Below are positions 10,788 to 21,902 of a stretch of DNA of 64,000 nucleotides, piece by piece. Numbering within the stretch: the stretch's first letter is position 1; each line of letters starts with the position of its first letter. The notes beneath the pieces were generated by a model, which made no database searches, had not been told where the DNA came from, and saw only the letters and a list, made by a program, of their open reading frames with translations. The DNA comes from Elymus sibiricus (Eukaryota; Streptophyta; Magnoliopsida; Poales; Poaceae). The stretch lies in assembly GCA_039707655.1 (NCBI GenBank), contig CM077671.1, positions 366,198,720 through 366,262,719 on the forward strand. The letters are read 5' to 3'. Position numbers and translations under genes: made by a program.

Positions 10788-12720
10788 ATGGTCCGCACGA
10801 TGACCGAAGGCATCGTGAATAGGTTTTTGAGCTCCGCGAAGGCCGAGATGCTTCAAAAGAACGAGACGGAGATAAGATGTCCGTGTCGAAGATGCAATCT
10901 GAAGAGCCTTATGGACCCAGATTCCAAACAGGTGCGGGACCACCTGCTCGTGCGTGGTTTCATGGATGGCTATCGGTGGCAAGGTGATGAAGATGATTAT
11001 GAAGTCGTCCATGGGGGCTGGGCAAGAAATAAGGAAGGGCAGCAAGACAATAGCGGCGAGGGCGGCCGGCGAGAAGACGAAGAATCTCCAGGACATGATC
11101 ACGAAGTAGATGCAGGACACAGTCATCATGTAGAAGATGCCGGACATGATGATGAGGAAGATCAAGACGAAGGGCATGATCATGAAGATGAAGATGCCGG
11201 AGCAGACGACGATGGACCATCGATGGGCTGGGTGCAGGACCCTCATATTCAAGAGCTGCTTCTCAAGCAGACGGGTAACGCAAGAGCTGCCGCCCGAGAG
11301 AAAGCCAAGCTGGATCAACTGGAGATAGACGCGGTTACTCCATTGTATGAAGGATGCAGGCCCGAGGATACCCGCCTGAAAGTAACGCTCATGGCTCTGG
11401 AGATGAAGGTAAAACACAAAATGACCGACGCATGCTTCGACGAGAACATGTCATTCTGGCACGAACGTCTTCCCAAGGGGAACAAGTGCCCGACCAGTTT
11501 CGAGGAGGCGAAGAAAATCGTGTGTCCTCTGGATTTACCGCACGTGAAATACCATGTGTGCATGAACGATTGCATCATTTATCGGGACAAGCACGCGGAG
11601 TCTACCATATGTCCGGTGTGCGGCGTCACTCGATACAAGAAGAGGAAGAAAGCTCCTCGAAAAGTGGTGTGGTACTTTCCGATCACTCCTCGTCTGCAGC
11701 GGTATTTCGCGGACCCTAAGCAAGCAGAGCTCCTGCGTTGGCATGCGGATAGGAAGGAGAAGAAGCGAGAAGATGACGGAAATGATCTGGAGATAAATAA
11801 AAAAGACAAGATGCTGAGTCACCCTAAGGATGCGAGCCAGTGGCAAGCGTTGAACTTCGAACACCCAGAATTTGGGGACGATCCAAGGAACATCATGCTG
11901 GGCGCGAGCACCGATGGAGTCAATCCGTTTGGCAGCCAGAGAAGCACACATAGCACCTGGCCTGTGTTTGTGTGGATGTACAACCTTCCCCCCTGGATGT
12001 GCATGAAGAGGAAGTACATTCACATGAGTATGCTAATTGAAGGGCCGAAACAACCAGGGAACGACATCAATCTGTATCTGGGGCTGCTGAAAGAGGAGCT
12101 AGACACGCTGTGGAAAACGCCAGCCAATACGTGGGACGCTGCAGCGAAACAATATTTCCCTATGAGAGCCGCACTGCTCACGACGGTGCACGACTATCTC
12201 GGTTACGGATATGTCGCGGGGCAGGTGGTCCACGGATTTTGTGCATGCGTCAGGTGCATGGATGACACAACGTATCGCCAGCTAGATAGAGATCCCGGGT
12301 CTTCGAAAACCGTTTTCATGGGACATCGAAGGTGGCTTCGCGACGATGACGCATGGAGAAAACGCAAGGATCTGTTCGATGGTGAAACCGAACCCCGAAG
12401 ACCCCCACGTACGAGGAGCGGCGAGGAAATAGACGAGCTGTTGAAAAATTGGAAAGAGTGCCCACCGCCGGGAAAGAAGCGAAAGGCGCCAGAGCCGCTG
12501 CTGAAGGTATGGAAAACGAGGTCTGTTTTCTGGGACTTGCCGTACTGGAAGATCCTCCGTGTGCCTCACAGCCTTGATGTCATGCATATCACGAAGAACG
12601 TGTGCGAGAGTCTGCTTGGTACCCTGCTCAACATGCCAGAGAGGACCAAAGATGGGCCGAAAGCAAGGGCAGACTTGCAATCAATGGGCATTAGGGAGGA
12701 GCTTCACGCAAAACGCCCTA

Positions 12721-12757
<37 letters not shown>

Positions 12758-14348
12758 GGCGAAGGACACGGAAAGTCGTCGCAAAGGCAAAAAGGCCAAG
12801 AAGATCGAATATGACTGCCCTCCCGCGTGCTTCACTCTAAGTCAGAAGGATATCGAGCAGTTTTTCACCTGCCTCCTAGGAGTAAAACTTCCTTACGGTT
12901 ACGCGGGGAAGATAAGCAGATACCTAGACTCAACGAAGCAGAAGTTCAGCGGGATGAAGTCTCATGACTGTCACGTGCTAATGACGCAGATACTTCCAGT
13001 TGCAATCCGTGGGATCATGGACGCGCACGTCCGTGAAACGCTATTTGGCCTATGCAACTTTTTCGACGTCATCTCTCGGAAGTCGGTTGGCGTGAGGCCA
13101 CTCAGAAGGCTACAGGAAGAGATCGTGGTGATACTATGCGAGCTTGAGATGTACTTCCCGCCCGCATTCTTCGACGTTATGGTGCATCTGCTGGTCCATA
13201 TCGTGGAGGATATCATCCAACTCGGGCCGACGTTCCTGCACAGCATGATGCCATTCGAAAGGATGAATGGTGTCATCAAAGGATACGTTCGCAACAGGGC
13301 ACGTCCAGATGGAAGCATAGCCAAGGGCTTTCTGACCGAAGAGTGCATCTCCTTCTGCACGAATTATCTAGGCATCAAGAACCCCGTTGGTCTGCCCGTC
13401 AACAGGCACCTCGGCAGGCTCGCTGGATGGAGTCACCACGAGGGTCGCCGCAAAATGCATGTCGACTTCAATTGTCGACTCGCCGACTTTGAAAGAGCAA
13501 ACCTAGTCGTGCTAAAACACATAGACGTGGTCGATCCTTGGGTGGTAGAGCACAAAACCTTTATTGAGAAGACGTACAATGACCGAGGCCAACAGAGGAC
13601 GGACGGAGATATAATCAAAGAGCACAACTCATGTTTCACGCGTTGGTTCAAGGACAAGCTTCTGTCGTACCCTTTACATGAGGATTCTTCCGCGGAAGAA
13701 AAACTCATATTCGCCTTGTCACAGGGCGCCGAGCACAACCTGATGACCTATCAGGCGTACGATATCAACGGCTACACATTCTACACCGAGGAAAAGGACA
13801 TGAAGAGCGATTATCAGAACTCCGGGGTAACGACGGAATCCTACACCGGTAACGACAAGGACAGATACTACGGAAGGATTGAGGAGATCTGGGAGCTGAG
13901 CTACGCTGGAGAGAAGGTCCCGATGTTCCGTGTCAGATGGGCCAAGAGCGTCCTAAAAGAAGACCGGTATTTCACCACCATGGTTATACCCGAAGCCAAA
14001 TCCAAGACCGTGGGCGCAAACGTCACCGCGAAAAATGATCCATGGGTACTGGCTTGCCAAGTGGACCAATGCTTCTTCATTACCGACCCGTCAAAGCCCA
14101 GTCGTGTTGTCGTGAGGAGAGGCAAAAGGAACATCATCGGAATGGATGGAGTCGCCAATGAGCAAGACTTCGACAAGTACAGCGACCCGAAGATGGAAGA
14201 TGACGACGACGATGAAGTACCATACACCACAAGAAGAAGCAGGACCACCCTACCTAAAGGACGTCCGTTCAAGAGAAGAATTCAAGGGGTTCCGGGGCTA
14301 AATTATTCAACCGCGAGAAAGAAGGGCAAGAAGATTGTGAAAAGATAG
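10788..14348 (+). CDS. TNP2-type CACTA transposase (1,186 aa)
   Basis: This single uninterrupted frame should encode the catalytic transposase that cuts and moves the element by acting on its termini in the nucleus. Order of regions: an N-terminal transposase-associated domain with CPCRRC (about residues 1-70); an acidic, His-rich linker (about 85-150); a cysteine-rich segment (CPVCGVTRYKK); the TNP2 core with GASTDGVNPFGSQ (Asp at residue 376) and a CxxC motif (CACVRCMDD); an 11-Asp run at residues 645-656 from a GAT microsatellite (12720-12756); a DUF4218-like region (about 730-850) with MMPFERMNGVIKGY; and a DUF4216-like region (about 1008-1070) with YYGRIEEIWEL. The length and gap-free frame suggest recent activity or selection. 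The ATG at 10788 follows a splice-acceptor-like sequence. Compare the deleted homologue at 33156-34516. Confidence 0.9.
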
Positions 14349-14566
14349 CTAATATCGAATCACGACGTGTCGGCCGCGTGTGTGTGTCAGTGGCAAGCTC
14401 AATCTTTGATGACGGTTATTTCATGTCACTTGATTTCAACCATGTCATCTAATTCTAAATCTTTGCACAATGGTTTTATCACTCCATTTGCATTTTCCTT
14501 TTCTTTTATCTCAAATCTTAAATTATTACATGCAACTAAAAATTCAAAAAAAAAAAGTTAGTAATG

Positions 14567-14735
14567 GCGCACCAGGAGAAGGTGCGCCATTGCTATCCCT
14601 ATGTTTATGGCGCACCAGGAGAAGGTGCGCCATTGCTATCCCTATGTTTATGGCGCACCCCTAAAAGGTGCGCCATTGCTATACAAATTTTTATGGCGCA
14701 CCCCTAAAAGGTGCGCCATTGCTATCATTCTACCC
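14567..14735. repeat. Internal copy of the CACTA-1 hairpin array between its two genes
   Basis: Four consecutive palindromes of the type tggcgcacc-N-ggtgcgcca, each about 42-45 bp, follow the transposase 3' region. They immediately precede the GC-rich leader of the second gene. The motif is the same one that fills both subterminal regions, which is unusual for an internal position. Confidence 0.85.
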
Positions 14736-14749
14736 TAATTAAATTAGGG

Positions 14750-16316
14750 TATCCTCCCCGGCCCGCCTCCCACACACAGTACGCACCCCTCGACCCCGCG
14801 CCCCCGCGCCCCCGTGACCCCGTCTCCGGCGACCCCGTGCCCCCGCGCCCCCGCCTCCCCGTCTCCGGCGACCCCGCGCTCCCGCGCCCGTCTCCCCCGA
14901 CTGCTGCCCTCCCCTCCGCTAGTGTGCGGGGCCGACGCCGTCTCCGGCCTCCTGCCGCTGCCCACGCTAGGGTTCGGGGCCACCGCCGTCTCCGGCCTCC
15001 AGCCGCTCGCGCCCTCCTCACCTCCTCCTCGTCGGTCAGCCTCGACCTCCCCTGCACCTCCTCCTCTGCTTCGGCTACAGAAGGAAGGTAAGCAACTCCT
15101 CCACTTTTGATTTTTTGTTCTTGGAATGGAATGATTCTTGTTCTTGGAATTGAGCAGAGGAATATGTCAAAACTGACAGCAGGAAGTGCTAGTAATTCCC
15201 TAGGTCAAATTTTCTTGGTAGCTTACAACACTAGTAATTGCATATGGATAGGCATCAGTAGATAGGCCCTGTTCTACTTGAACGCTGAACACTGAAATTT
15301 CAGAGCAAAGCTACCACTATTGCCAATCATTTAAATCATGACCTTTGCTAATTTCAGTCAAAGCCTGCTTCTACTGCGAAAATCAAGCAAAATGATCCTG
15401 AAACTTGAAAACCTGCTTGATGCTTGATGCTTGATGCTTGATGCTGAACCAATAATGCATTAGTAGTTATCAATTGTACTCATGTCCTCTGTAAATTCAG
15501 ACAAGGGTGATGTTTTTAGTGGTGAGGGAATTGATATGAAGTCCCTGATGGGAATAGATGCTGGATGGGTATAAGACCACCTGCTGCTGGTTTTTGGATA
15601 CTGTTCTGATCCCTGAATGAATGGTACTCATGCTTTCTAGTCTCTGGGTTCTGATTATTTTTTGGATAGATTGTTTTTTCTTCTTTTTGAGAATCAGATT
15701 TTGGATAGATTGCTTGTGCTGTCGACTATATGCATTAATTTGTTACTGGGTATGTGAAATATCATCAGGGTCGATTTCTGCTGCTGCTGCTGCCTACTGC
15801 CCCCCTATGTTTGTTTGTACACATGGACAGTATATAATCAGTTTTTTTAGCTGCAGTATATAATCTGTTAACAAGCAGTATGTTGTACTACCTGAAGACA
15901 GGATATGCCAAGCCTGAACATAGAAACCAAGCACTGAGTGGATTCTATCTTTATGACGGCTGTAGGTTGTTCTGGTACATTGAGTTGGGGTTTATGTGCA
16001 GGTACATTGAGTTGCCAATGTTTTGCCGGAACGTTGATTAATTTCCGTCCGGCAAATTTCTGGCACTCCGGCATGACCTTTTTTAGCAAAGGTCATGCCG
16101 AATTTTTCCTAGAATTTATGTCAATGAAATTACCCCTGTCATGCTCTATTAATAGTTTTAGGACACTATTCTTTTTTTGTGAAGTCAAATTAAAATAAGA
16201 ATGTTTTTTTAGAAAGAAAATACCCGAGCATTATCAGGTCCCAACAAAGCAGGAGCAATGTGCTTAAGATCACCATGGCACTAATTATTAGCCATTTTTT
16301 CCTATTTAGAGCAAAC
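14750..16316 (+). promoter_or_regulatory. Promoter/leader cassette of the CACTA-1 second gene
   Basis: A very GC-rich tract (about 14760-15087) ends at the donor GTAAGC (15088). An intron of about 0.9 kb ends at TTTATGTGCAG (16001). The next exon starts gtacattgagttgccaatg and contains a block of about 100 bp matching the transposase leader at about 10640-10745. A TTTAG acceptor-like sequence precedes the ATG at 16317. The layout repeats that of gene 1: hairpin array, GC/CT-rich leader, intron, conserved block, start codon. Confidence 0.5.
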
Positions 16317-19300
16317 ATGGCCAACAACGATGAGGCCGGCGGTTCGGGCAAGCCATTCTGGGAGCTGTCCCAGGAGATGGAGGAAGAACCTCACCGCTAT
16401 GAGGACGCCGCGGAAGACACCGATCCTGACTACACAACCCCTAGTGGCGTCGGGGATGACACCACTGATGGTGCCGCCGGGGATGCCACCACTGATGATG
16501 GCAGTGAACGCACAGATGGCAGCCAACCGAAGAGGCAACGGAAGGACCGGAGCCCGAACGTGCTCGGCACCGTCAAGGAGGAATTTACTGAAGTGTCCTC
16601 CGGTGGGCATCCAACGGCGCCCAAAGAATTAGTCGGTGGGTACGCGGGACAACTCGGGTGCATTCTCCGGAGCACCGTCTCGATCAACACCGAGAACCTA
16701 AGGCATCGTGACCGAGGGAATTTGCGCAACCTCCTCTTCATGAAGCTGCACGAACGATACAAGTTCCCCGGTGACTTCGCAAACACACGCCTCTCAGGGA
16801 ATAAAGTGAACAGTGCCGCCCTCACGAAGATGAGCACAGCCCTGGCTACTTGGAGAGCCGCGGTGAAGAGAATGATTCTAAGAGGTGATAGTTATGAGAA
16901 GATCAAGGAGAAAAATTCTTCGATCAGCGAAGCTGACTACCTGGAGTTCAAGATCAAGTGCGAGAGCAACGCATCCACGGAATCAAGTCAGTGGGGGAAA
17001 GATATGCGGGACTTGAACTTAGGGGTCCACAAACTCGGTCCCGGCGGTTACAGAGTGGCGGAACCTAAATGGGACAAGGAGGACGCGGAGCGTGCCGCGC
17101 AAGGCCTACCGCCCCTCTTCGATAAATACCATGAAAAGCAGACCAGGAACTATGTCAGGGCCCGGTACAAGGTGGACCCGGTAACAAAGGAGCTTACCAC
17201 GGATCCGAAGGTGACGGATCTTGAGCGTGTTCTGGTAAGGAATACACCCCCGCGTAATTAGCTCCATATGGTTGCATTCTAATTAATGAAGCCAAATTTC
17301 TAAATGGTTCACGTTCCTTCCGCAGGAAACTGAAAGCAGTAGCGCGGGGTCTCAGAGCTCCCCGTCTGCCCCTTGGGACACCACTTTAAATAGGGCGTTG
17401 AACGTAATGAAACACAAGGATAAGTTCAGTAAGCCGTCGTCAGCTGGTCGTGTGGCCGGCGAAGGCTTGTCCACGAAATGGTCGGAATACTATAAGGCTG
17501 GGCGAAAGGAGAGAAAGACCAGCTCGGAAAGCCAGGAGCGCGAGGTTAAAGAACTCAAGGCACAAGTGGCGCGGATTCCGGAGATAGTCCAAGAGCAAGT
17601 GCGAGACCAACTGGGAGCGACGATCACCGCCATTATGCCTACCTTGCTTGAGGGGCTGCGGGGGTGGATTGCGGGCGGCCAACAGGGGCGGCCCCCGATT
17701 CCCAGCTTCACGGGCAGCAACTCGCACAACGCGCCGGCATTGGTGTCTCCGGCGGAGGCGGCATTGGTGTCTCCGGCGACGGCGCCGGTATTGGAGCTTA
17801 ATGCACCCGGGTGTGGGAAGAATACGCCGGCCGGCACCTCGGCAGCAAGCGGCCCCTCCGTCACTTGCACGCCCGCCGTTGGCGGTGCCTCGACATTAGC
17901 TGAGCTCGACGCCATCACGGTAACTAAGCCTCGGCCGATGACTTCATCTCCTTGCCTTTGACTGGGCATCCCTGACGCCCTACATGTTTTCGCAGGGCGC
18001 CGCCAACGTTCCATGCACTCTCCTACACTTCGTGGACGGCGAGTTGATCGATGTCGCCAAGGCCAAAATCGTTGAACCGGACAACCGCGTGTTCCACGGT
18101 AATCCGATGACACCCACCGTGTATAGGGTTCAACTGGTTCGGGTGCTGCGGGGCTGCGACGACTTGTTACCTCCGTATCGACCCCCTGGGGCCGACGAAG
18201 ATGATGTGATGACCCTCAGCGCCTGCTTAAACTGGTCCATGCTTTGGCCGAAGAGCCAGATTCGTTTGGGGGCGGGGGACACCACCCCACAGACAACACC
18301 GCCAGTCGTGCCGGCGCCAAGCCATGGCAAGACCGCCGCAACGCTACCGCCGTCAACTGATCCGGACATGCATATGGCACAGGATCCGGACGACGACGAC
18401 GGTACATTTTCCAACGTCGATAAGTACATCAACGAACATGGGTACGGTGACGAATTCTTGGGGCCTCCTTCTCAAGAACCCAACCCTGCAAAAGACGATC
18501 GCGATCTAGCTGTACCGCGGAGAAACCCAATTGCAACAGGCGTCGTCTGTTCAGTTCTCAGGAGACGCCTCCAGCTGCCGCCTTCACCGAGACTCAAACA
18601 GCCGAGGTGCGAAATATTATCAGCCCCAACACACTCAAGAAGGTGGTCTCTGAGCAGAACTCGATCCCATTACAGCAGAAGAAGCAGAAGGAACGGAAAA
18701 GAAAAAATAACAAGGGTGCGAGCCAGCCGGCACCGAGTACGATCCGTGCTCAGGACGGGCCACCAATACCTAAGGATATCTCGAGGAGGGTGCATGTGGC
18801 GGGTAGGCCGATGCTACCGACTAATCTGCTCAATGCTGCAACCGGTGCTATGCGGAGTCTGCATGACGGTGTTCTTTCTATGGAGAAGCGGCGTCTCTCC
18901 GAGAATGATGTGGCATACCCGGTTTTCGTGGCCAAGGTGCCAGAGGGCAAGGGCTTTGTCGATAGCCCCATCGGGCGTATGATCGTCCTGCGGTTTGATG
19001 ACCTCTTCGCTATGTTTAACCTTTATCCGCTGCACTACACCTTCATTCGGCTATTTTCGCTCAGTATGGAGATGCGGATCATTAGAGACAAGACCCCGGA
19101 CATCGTGATAGTCGACCCCTTCTACATGCGTGCCAAGATCTTGGGCAGCGCTGGGGACCGGCAAGTCGCGAGTTCATACCTCGAAGGCGTCATTCTGGCG
19201 AACCCAGATAAGGATAACTTCCTCGTGCCTTACTTTTTCTAGAAAGTCATCCCCTCACCGCCCCGTAACATATGATTTCTTAGATTTCGATCGTTCTTTT

Positions 19301-19904
19301 TTTTCTAACATTCCGTGTTTTGTGCAGTGACACACGGTGCACACTCATCCTCTTAAGCCCGAAATATTCCATGGCCACGTATTTCGACTCGGACCGTCAG
19401 TCGAAGAAAGACTACACAAATATCAAGAAAGTTCTTGATGATGCTCTCCCCGGCTACGCCAAATCTGGAGGCACCTTCAGGAGGCCAATTTGTAGGTACG
19501 GCAAGCACGTGTTCACCCACGTAACGACGTTCCCCTGCGTCAAGCAGCCGCCTGGCAATCAGAAGGATGCCTACTACGCCCTCCATCACATGCGGGCGAT
19601 CGTACGGAACCATCATCAGCGTATGCTACCAAATAATCTCAAAGAATGGGCCGCACGCTTGTCGGCAATCCAGGACGAGGACATCAGACAAGAATTCTTT
19701 CGCATCCAGTCGGAGTTAGCGGACATCATCTATCAAGATGTCCTTCGTACCTCGGGGCAGTTCTACCTCAACTATCAACCGTCCAACAGTGAAATAGAAA
19801 CAACTCTACAAATGCAGGCTGACAACGACCGCACATTCATGACCATCACGAAAGACGGCGGCTTCATCCATGCTCTGGTCCCTGAGTCGAGTCGAAAGTA
19901 TTGA
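16317..19904 (+). pseudogene. CACTA-1 second gene: Transposase_24-like plus Ulp1-like C-terminus, frameshifted
   Basis: Predicted blocks: 16317-17234 (acidic N-terminus, then a plant En/Spm transposase-like region with LGPGGYRVAEPKW); 17326-17919 (coiled coil then Pro/Ala-rich); 17996 to about 19240; and 19328-19904. The reading frame switches between about 18500 and 18600 (one frame from 17996, another from about 18560), so a frameshift is likely. At about 19240 the coding end reads tctagaaagtc where a gtaagt-type donor would be expected, giving a premature TAG. The last two blocks resemble Ulp1/C48 SUMO-protease folds (RMIVLRFDDLFAMFNLYPLH; SPKYSMATYFDSDRQ). The usual catalytic His position reads DTRCTL, and the usual Cys position (NQKDAYYALHHM) holds Ala. 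The protease function is therefore doubtful even before the frameshift. CACTA-2 carries a homologous gene with those residues present. Confidence 0.65.
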
Positions 19905-20129
19905 TGCTATGTAGTTCTGAAATATCGATTAGCTCATGTTGTAATTAAACTTTAATGAACTTGTATGTCTCTTTAGTTTGGACAGTCGTTCAACTTATAT
20001 GTAATCGATGCTATTTATTAGTAGGACCATGAACCGTGCTATTAATGTGTTGCTTTTCTCTTCCGATCCTTTTGTTGCATACTTATATATTGCTTATATA
20101 CTAACGTTTTGTTTGTCTAGTGCATAGAG

Positions 20130-20381
20130 ATGCCGTCGTATGTCGTGTACAAGGGTGAGGTTCCCGGAGTCTACGACGACTGGGAGGAGTGTCGGAAACA
20201 GGTTCACCGTTTCAGCGGTAACAGTTACAAAGGGTACACCACTAGGGCGGAGGCGGAAGCTAGATACGCGCGCTATCTAGCGGGAGAGAGGAGGGAGCGG
20301 AGGAGGAACCGGATGAAGACCAGTTTCATCGCGATGATGCTCATCGTGACCGCAGCTCTCTTCTATGTGATGGTAGTTTAG
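20130..20381 (+). CDS. Small protein: RNase H1-type hybrid-binding domain plus C-terminal membrane helix (83 aa)
   Basis: Residues about 3-50 (YVVYKGEVPGVYDDWEEC ... FSGNSYKGYTTRAEAEARY) match the pattern of the N-terminal hybrid-binding domain of eukaryotic RNase H1. That domain is shared with the caulimovirus viroplasmin family and binds RNA:DNA hybrids or dsRNA. A basic linker (RRERRRNR, about 53-61) follows, then a hydrophobic stretch at about 64-83 (FIAMMLIVTAALFYVMVV) that looks like a C-terminal membrane anchor. No RNase H catalytic domain is present. The ATG at 20130 follows a TTTGTCTAG acceptor-like sequence with three in-frame codons before it, so it might instead be a terminal exon of a longer transcript. 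It lies between the second gene and the right subterminal array. The domain call is strong; its role in the element is unknown. Confidence 0.7.
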   Translation: MPSYVVYKGEVPGVYDDWEECRKQVHRFSGNSYKGYTTRAEAEARYARYLAGERRERRRNRMKTSFIAMMLIVTAALFYVMVV

Positions 20382-20604
20382 ATGATATCGACTTTGTAAT
20401 GTGACGACAAACTCGCTACTCGGTCTCAAGACCTAAACTTGTCTAATATTTGAACTTTGTTCGCTATTTCGAATTCGGAGACTAATATGACGAATTGTAT
20501 TATATATGTGCTGTTTATATTATGTGTTGTTTTTATTCTGTGCTGTGTATTGTATTTTGTAACCTGTGCAAATACCAGAAAATAAAAAAAAATCCTAGAA
20601 TTAA

Positions 20605-21063
20605 TATTAGTGGCGCACCATAATTCATATTAGTGGCGCACCCAGTTAAATACCAGGGCCCCTAGGAGGCATATCAATGGCGCACCAGGAGGCATAGCAA
20701 TGGCGCACCCGGTTAAATACCAGGGCCCCTAGGAGGCATATCAATGGCGCACCAGGAGGCATAGCAATGGCGCACCCGGTTAAATACCAGGGCCCCTAGG
20801 AGTCATATCAATGGCGCACCAGGAGGCATAGCAATGGCGCACCCAGTTAAATACCAGGGCCCCTAGGAGGCATATCAATGGCGCACCAGAAGGCATATCA
20901 ATGGCGCACCAGGTGGTGCGCCACTATTATCTGGGATACTAATGGCGCACCAGTGGTGCGCCATTAGTATTTGTTACTAGTGGCGTGATAATAGTGGCGC
21001 ACCTATAGTGCGTCATTAATAGTCAAAATAGGTGTGCCACTAACAGCCTTTTTTCTAGTAGTA
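20605..21063. repeat. CACTA-1 right subterminal array
   Basis: Near-identical units of about 80-90 bp (caatggcgcaccaggaggca ... ggttaaataccagggcccct) repeat from about 20640 to 20900. They are followed by palindromic tggcgcacc/ggtgcgcca motifs up to the terminal tttttctagtagt. The regular tandem arrangement differs from the left end, where hairpins dominate. Confidence 0.85.
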
Positions 21064-21066
21064 TCC

Positions 21067-21304
21067 CGTGTCCTATAACATCTCTAACTTGTCTTGTATC
21101 TTGGGGAAACTTTAACCGACGTCCTCAACTCCATGGGCTTTGAGCCGCTGTCTTCTGGTATTGGGCCGCTCGGCGTCTTGGTTAGCCGCCACTTCACTCA
21201 TCTTATACTGAGGACACGACCCAATCAATCTTGGTTGTAGAGTCATTGATACGTTTAACCCGGCCCAGTATGACGGGTTACACCGTGAAGTTATATCCCT
21301 GACA
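21067..21304 (-). repeat. 5' LTR, outer part (starts TGTCAGGG on minus)
   Basis: On the minus strand the LTR begins TGTCAGGGATATAAC at 21304 and runs to 21067, after the second TCC copy (21064-21066) of the CACTA-1 target duplication. The terminal TGTC here pairs with the CCACGACA end at 9552. The flanking bases to the right (gggtg, 21305-21309) should be the element's TSD, whose partner is outside the window. Confidence 0.75.
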
Positions 21305-21902
21305 GGGTGGGAGGGAGCTTTTTGGGAAATTTTGGGGGAAATAGTGGTGACGTGCCATCGATGGGCGGGCCAGAAGGGAGAAGGGTGGGCGTCGCATGTG
21401 TCCGTCGTGTGTCTGCGCGGACGCAAATCAGCCCAAATTTGAGCCTGCAATGGGTCGCGGGCGGACAAAAAAACGCACGCGCGTCCGTTTGGATCGGCGC
21501 GTTGGGCTGAATTTTGTGTCCGCGACGATACAAACGGACACACGCGGACGAAATGGGTCGTCCGGTTGGAGTTGGTCGTAGCATGCCGCTCTCCGCTCAA
21601 AAGAAAAAGAAAAAAGAAAAACGAAAGTTAGCGTGCCGGTCGTGCTGGGCATGGCCCATACGTAGTAGTAGGCGAGACCCGTGCTCCCGTCCTCCTAATC
21701 CCCCCAAACCCTCGACAACTGCTGTGGCCGCTTTAACCTCCGCCGTCCTCGTCCACGGCGATCGCCCCGCCGCCTGGCTGCTCACCGCCAGCCTTTCCGG
21801 TAAGACCAGTCCCTCCCCGGAACAACTCCATCCGCGAATCTATCGTCGATTTGGCGCCCTTAATTGCTCACCCACGGCATCTGCTTACCACAGCCGACGG
21901 CG
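21305..21902. other. Upstream region of the F-box gene
   Basis: This is the flank outside the Gypsy LTR. The first 290 bp (about 21305-21590) are rich in cggacg/gcgtccg motifs and look like a remnant of a small DNA transposon, but I find no clear terminal repeats. From about 21650 the GC content rises and could be the 5' UTR of the F-box gene, with a possible donor GTAAGA near 21800. No separate gene is supported here. Confidence 0.35.

Larger units (their letters stand above)
9812..21063 (+). mobile_element. CACTA-1: 11.25-kb CACTA element, probably once autonomous
   Basis: The left terminus is CACTACTAGAAAAA (9812). The right terminus is ttttttctagtagta (to 21063), its inverted copy with the outermost base changed G to A. 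TCC flanks both sides (9809-9811, 21064-21066), the 3-bp TSD expected for CACTA elements. Subterminal arrays of the palindromic motif tggcgcacc...ggtgcgcca occupy both ends and also an internal site at 14567-14735. It encodes a TNP2-type transposase (intact frame), a second multi-exon gene (broken) and an 83-aa ORF. It inserted into the 5' LTR of the Tat-lineage Gypsy element. Confidence 0.9.
1919..21304 (-). mobile_element. Decayed Ty3/Gypsy element, Tat lineage (Retand-like), split by CACTA-1
   Basis: On the minus strand the order is 5' LTR (21304-21067 plus 9811-9552), primer-binding site (9549-9532), gag remnant, protease, RT, RNase H, a second RNase H, integrase (ending near 5018), a non-coding spacer, then an ORF in the opposite orientation (1919-4072). 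Two RNase H domains and an antisense accessory ORF downstream of pol are known marks of the Tat lineage (Retand-type elements). The 3' LTR is not seen. The CACTA-0 end abuts at 1918, so the rest lies left of the window. Several in-frame stops, frameshifts and a damaged integrase active site show this copy cannot make a working polyprotein. Confidence 0.85.

Noticed and set aside
10731..11417. 228-codon minus-strand frame
   Set aside because: Lies antisense to the transposase N-terminus and arises from its His/Asp-rich codons. No independent support.
14711..15110. Pro/Arg-rich frames of 96-126 codons on both strands
   Set aside because: They fall in the GC-rich leader of the second CACTA-1 gene. 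Composition artefacts, with splice donor GTAAGC inside.
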